Shown piece by piece: positions 60,876 through 64,000 of a stretch of DNA of 64,000 nt; positions within the stretch are counted from its first letter, which is position 1; each line of letters starts with the position of its first letter. The translations under genes and the position numbers were made by a program. The notes under the pieces are model-generated. The model made no database searches. It was not told the DNA's origin and was given only the letters and a program-made list of their open reading frames with translations. The stretch comes from Callipepla californica brunnescens (taxonomy: Eukaryota > Chordata > Aves > Galliformes > Odontophoridae). Location: positions 2,869,501 to 2,933,500 of the forward strand of contig JALIRH010000063.1 in assembly GCA_023055505.1 (NCBI GenBank). The letters run 5' to 3'.

Positions 60876-60950
60876 TCACAGACTGCACTCCCCCAGCATC
60901 AGATTCCCTTGTGGTACACACTGGACATCCCCATTTTTATCCATTACCTA
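60876..60950 (-). other. In-frame TAG and short open extension at the pol 3' end
   Basis: The pol frame meets TAG at 60,948-60,950 directly after a Trp codon. Past it the same frame stays open for 23 codons and stops at TGA at 60,876-60,878. Either the TAG is the natural end, or it is a nonsense change near the end of integrase in this copy, since a single base separates TAG from TGG. The composition of the extension looks like coding sequence rather than LTR-flanking sequence, which favours the second reading. All catalytic domains lie upstream of the stop. Confidence 0.6.
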
Positions 60951-63900
60951 CCAGGTGCACCCAGGTCCCTGTGCAAAAACTGTTCCACGGAGGGGTCTGC
61001 CCTTTCCAGAGGCTGGAAGGACCCACACTGCTTTTCCCAACATGCTCTTCACATGTACTACAGGGACCTTATCTCCCTCTATGGTCTGTAGGGAGCTGGA
61101 CTGTGTAGGACCATCTCGGTTGACTGATCCCCTAGTGTTGACCAACCAGGTGGCTTCTGACAGATTTTTCTCCCAATGCTTGAATGTCCCGCCACCCAGT
61201 GCTTTCAGTGTGGTTTTTAACAACCCGTTATAGCGCTCGATCTTACCAGCAGCTGGTGCATGGTAGGGAATATGATAGACCCATTCAATGCCATGTTCCT
61301 TGGGCCAAGTATCCACAAGTGAATTTTTGAAATGAGTCCCATTATCGGACTCAATTCTTTCTGGGGTTCCATGTCGCCATAGGATTTGCTTCTCTAAGCC
61401 TAAGATGGTGTTACGGGCAGTAGCATGGGGTACTGCATATGTTTCAAGCCACCCAGTGGTCGCCTCCACCATGGTGAGCACATAACGCTTACCACTGTGA
61501 GATCGTGGCAAGGTGATATAATCTACCTGCCACGCCTCCCCATATTTATACTTCTGCCATCGCCCTTCCTGCCAGAGAGGTTTCATCCTCTTGGCCTGTT
61601 TAATTATGGCACATGTATCACAGTCATGGATCACCTGTGCGATGGCATCCATAGTTAAGTCCACCCCTCGGTCTCTAGCCCACTTATAGGTTGCGTCCCT
61701 TCCTTGATGGCCTGAGGTCTCATGGGCCCACCGAGCTAAGAATAACTCTCCTTTGTTCTGCCAATCCAAGTCTATTTGAGACACTTCAATTTTGGCAGCT
61801 TGATCTACCTGATGGTTATTTTTCTGTTCCTCAGTAGCTCGATTCTTGGGCACATGAGCATCTACGTGACGCACCTTTACACCCAACCTTTTTGTTTGGA
61901 CAGCAATGTCTTTCCACAGTTCCGCAGCCCAGATAGGTTTACCCTTTCTTTGCCAGTTGTTTTGTTCCCACTGCTGCAACCACCCCCATAAAGCGTTTGC
62001 CATCATCCAAGAGTCAGTATAGAGATACAGCATTGGCCACCTCTCCCGTTCAGCCACATCTAAGGCCAGCTGGACAGCCTTTACCTCTGCAAATTGGCTT
62101 GACTCTCCTTCTCCTTCGGTGGCCTCTGCTACTCGTCGTGTGGGGCTCCACACAGCAGCCTTCCATCTGCGATGTTTCCCAACAATACCACACGATCCGT
62201 CAGTGAAGAGGGCATATGTCTTTTCATTTTCTGATAGTTCATTATATGGTGGGGCCTCTTTTGCGCGTGGTACCTCCTCTGCTGGTGATGTTCCAAATTT
62301 CTTGCCTTCAGGCCAGTCCATGATCACCTCTAACATCCCTGGATGGCTGAGGTTCCCCATCCGAGCTCGCTGTGTAATCAGTGCAATCCACTTACTCCAG
62401 GTGGCATCGGTAGCATGATGGGTGGAGGGAACCTTTCCTCTGAACATCCAGTTCAGCACTGGCAATCGAGGTGCCAGGAGCAGCTGCGTCTCAGTGCCAA
62501 TTACTTCAGAGGCAGCCCGAACTCCCTCGTATGCTGCCAAAATCTCCTTCTCAGTTGGAGTGTAGCACTCTTCCGAACCCCTGTACGCTCTGCTCCAAAA
62601 TCCCAGGGGTCGGCCTCGGGTCTCCCCAGGGGCTATTTGCCACAGACTCCAAGTGGGACCTTTCTCTCCAGCAGCTGTGTATAGGATGTTCTTTACGTCC
62701 TGTCCCATCCGTACTGGCCCCAGGGCAACAGCACGGGCTATCTCCTGTTTAATCTGCTCAAAGCCCTGCTGCTGTTCAGGACCCCATGCAAAATTATTCT
62801 TCTTTCGGGTCACCTGATAGAGGGGGCTTACTATGAGACTGTAATTTGGGACATGCATCCTCCAAAAGCCTACTACACCGAGAAAAGACTGTGTCTCCTT
62901 TTTGCTAGTGGGTGGTGACATGCTGGTGATTTTGTCAACCACATCTCCTGGGATGTGACGACGCCCATCTTGCCATTTTACTCCTAGAAACTGAATTTCT
63001 TGGGCAGGTCCCTTCACTTTGTTTCGTTTGATAGCAAAACCAGCACCCAGAAGAATTTGGATTATTTGCTCTCCTTTTTTAAAAACTTCTTCTGCTGTAT
63101 CACCCCACACAACAATGTCATCAATATATTGGAGGTGCTCAGGTGCCCCACCGTGTTCCAGTGTGGTCTGGATCAACCCATGGCAAATGGTTGGGCTGTG
63201 TTTCCACCCCTGGGGCAAACGGTTCCAAGTGTACTGAATGCCCCTCCACGTGAAAGCAAACTGTGGTCTGCACTCTGTGGCCAAAGGAATAGAGAAGAAC
63301 GCATTGGCAATGTCAATGGTAGCATACCACTTGGCTGCTTTTGGCTCCAGCTCATATTGCAGCTCCAACATATCTGGCACAGCAGCACTCAGTGGGGGTG
63401 TGACTTCATTCAGACCACGGTAATCTACCGTCAGCCTCCATTCTCCATTGGATTTACGTACCGGCCATATGGGGCTGTTAAACGGTGAGTGGGTTTTGCT
63501 GATCACTCCCTGGCCCTCTAACTGACGGATCAAATCATGAATGGGGAGCAAGGAATCCCTGTTGGTACGGTATTGCCGTCTGTGTACTGTTTTTGTCGCA
63601 ATTGGTACCTGCTGCTCTTTTACTTTCAGTACCCCCACAACAAACGGATCCTCTGACAGGCCAGGTAAAACAGACAGCTGCTGAATGTTGTCAGCATCTA
63701 CAGCAGCTATTCCAAAAGCCCATCGGTATCCTTTGGGATCCTTGAAATGTCCCCTTCTAAGATAATCAATACCGAGTATGCATGGAGCCCCCTGTCCAGT
63801 CACTATACGATGTTTCTGCCAGTCTTTACCGGTGAGGCTTATTTCTGCCTCCAACACAGACAATTCCTGAGAGCCCCCAGTCACCCCAGAAATATAAATC

Positions 63901-64000
63901 AATTCTGTCCCTTTATAACTCGAAGGCATTAGAGTGCACTGTGCACCAGTGTCCACCAGTGCCTTATATTTTTGTGGCTCTGATGTGCCAGGCCATCGAA
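60948..64000 (-). CDS. pol: pro-pol polyprotein of an ERV-L-like endogenous retrovirus (partial)
   Basis: The frame is open from the window edge to a TAG at 60,948-60,950. The upstream part is cut off; a GTG at 63,954-63,956 is only an internal Val codon just before the protease active site. Counting that Val as residue 1, the protease motif DTGAQ is at 2-6. Reverse transcriptase spans about 110-345, with Asp215 of motif A, LPQG at 247-250 and the catalytic YIDD at 277-280 (63,117-63,128). A connection region follows. RNase H spans about 578-725, with Asp586, Glu624, Asp648 and Asp718 in the expected order. Integrase has a His745, His750, Cys779, Cys782 zinc site and Asp812, Asp871, Glu907 with the usual 35-residue spacing. 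No frameshift is seen over about 1,016 codons. Known role of the family: maturation of viral proteins, copying of viral RNA and integration of the DNA. No dUTPase domain follows integrase. Whether it is expressed cannot be told. Confidence 0.95.
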   Translation of the reverse strand, partial: RWPGTSEPQKYKALVDTGAQCTLMPSSYKGTELIYISGVTGGSQELSVLEAEISLTGKDWQKHRIVTGQGAPCILGIDYLRRGHFKDPKGYRWAFGIAAVDADNIQQLSVLPGLSEDPFVVGVLKVKEQQVPIATKTVHRRQYRTNRDSLLPIHDLIRQLEGQGVISKTHSPFNSPIWPVRKSNGEWRLTVDYRGLNEVTPPLSAAVPDMLELQYELEPKAAKWYATIDIANAFFSIPLATECRPQFAFTWRGIQYTWNRLPQGWKHSPTICHGLIQTTLEHGGAPEHLQYIDDIVVWGDTAEEVFKKGEQIIQILLGAGFAIKRNKVKGPAQEIQFLGVKWQDGRRHIPGDVVDKITSMSPPTSKKETQSFLGVVGFWRMHVPNYSLIVSPLYQVTRKKNNFAWGPEQQQGFEQIKQEIARAVALGPVRMGQDVKNILYTAAGEKGPTWSLWQIAPGETRGRPLGFWSRAYRGSEECYTPTEKEILAAYEGVRAASEVIGTETQLLLAPRLPVLNWMFRGKVPSTHHATDATWSKWIALITQRARMGNLSHPGMLEVIMDWPEGKKFGTSPAEEVPRAKEAPPYNELSENEKTYALFTDGSCGIVGKHRRWKAAVWSPTRRVAEATEGEGESSQFAEVKAVQLALDVAERERWPMLYLYTDSWMMANALWGWLQQWEQNNWQRKGKPIWAAELWKDIAVQTKRLGVKVRHVDAHVPKNRATEEQKNNHQVDQAAKIEVSQIDLDWQNKGELFLARWAHETSGHQGRDATYKWARDRGVDLTMDAIAQVIHDCDTCAIIKQAKRMKPLWQEGRWQKYKYGEAWQVDYITLPRSHSGKRYVLTMVEATTGWLETYAVPHATARNTILGLEKQILWRHGTPERIESDNGTHFKNSLVDTWPKEHGIEWVYHIPYHAPAAGKIERYNGLLKTTLKALGGGTFKHWEKNLSEATWLVNTRGSVNRDGPTQSSSLQTIEGDKVPVVHVKSMLGKAVWVLPASGKGRPLRGTVFAQGPGCTW

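Larger units (their letters stand above)
60380..64000 (-). mobile_element. Endogenous retrovirus, ERV-L-like, 3' part (LTR, PPT, pro-pol)
   Basis: Read on the - strand, the window holds protease, reverse transcriptase, RNase H and integrase in one frame, then about 0.1 kb of non-coding sequence, a polypurine tract and an LTR. The gene order, the lack of env and the overall pol sequence fit the ERV-L (class III) group, which I recognise by family resemblance only. Gag, the primer binding site and the 5' LTR would lie beyond 64,000. The LTR end touches the satellite directly, so the provirus appears inserted in or at the margin of the array. The nearly undamaged pol suggests a fairly young insertion. 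Other class III elements cannot be excluded without a search. Confidence 0.9.

Noticed and set aside
60722..61233. Open frames on the + strand (60,722-61,108 and 60,787-61,233)
   Set aside because: They are antisense to the pol 3' end and LTR border; their sequence is explained by the retroviral gene on the other strand.
63000..63488. 162-codon open frame on the + strand
   Set aside because: It is antisense to the reverse transcriptase region of pol and is a shadow of that gene.
63954..63956. GTG as the start codon of pol
   Set aside because: The frame is open upstream to the window edge and this codon is the Val that precedes the protease Asp-Thr-Gly, so the real start lies outside the window.

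Overview
The window has two parts of very different character. Positions 1 to about 60,379 are one uninterrupted satellite array built from five-base steps, mostly CCCTG with CCTTC, CCTAG, CCTTG and CCCTC variants on the + strand (CAGGG-type on the - strand). I see no gene, RNA gene or other unique sequence inside it. Positions 60,380 to 64,000 are the 3' part of an endogenous retrovirus on the - strand: an LTR, a polypurine tract and a long, almost undamaged pro-pol reading frame that runs off the right edge of the window. The element resembles the ERV-L (class III) group. With the extremely GC-rich array, this suggests a vertebrate and most likely a bird (for example heterochromatin of a microchromosome or sex chromosome). 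The bird assignment is inference from the ERV and from general knowledge of avian satellites, not from a search.

The array has at least two domains. The left domain (1 to about 26.7 kb) is a patchwork of short and medium duplications, with landmark spacings of about 0.5, 0.69, 0.87, 1.0, 1.08, 1.19, 1.55-1.7, 2.2, 2.5 and 5.1 kb, and carries a CpG-bearing marker word, GCGCGGCC, nine times. The right domain (about 26.7 to 60.0 kb) is built from long nested higher-order units: unit A (about 26.70-38.52 kb, 11.82 kb), unit B (about 38.52-48.46 kb, the same unit minus one 1.8 kb block and about 75 bp), and a third overlapping copy C (about 51.16-59.97 kb). Unit A holds a 1,800 bp tandem pair whose copies differ at one base that I can see. 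GAATTC occurs 16 times, and I found it only between 27.4 and 56.9 kb. The two domains are therefore distinguishable by marker words as well as by architecture.

The retroviral end begins sharply at about 60,380, next to an unmodified array sequence, so the provirus most simply inserted into or at the edge of the satellite. Its pro-pol frame keeps the catalytic residues of protease, reverse transcriptase, RNase H and integrase. There is one in-frame TAG near the expected end of integrase, followed by a short open extension. There is no env and no dUTPase between integrase and the LTR. The rest of the element (gag and the 5' LTR) would lie to the right of the window.

The many long open frames across the array on both strands are artefacts of a stop-poor pentamer read in triplets, giving five-residue peptide periods such as PCPAL or GQGRA. 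I do not annotate them as genes.
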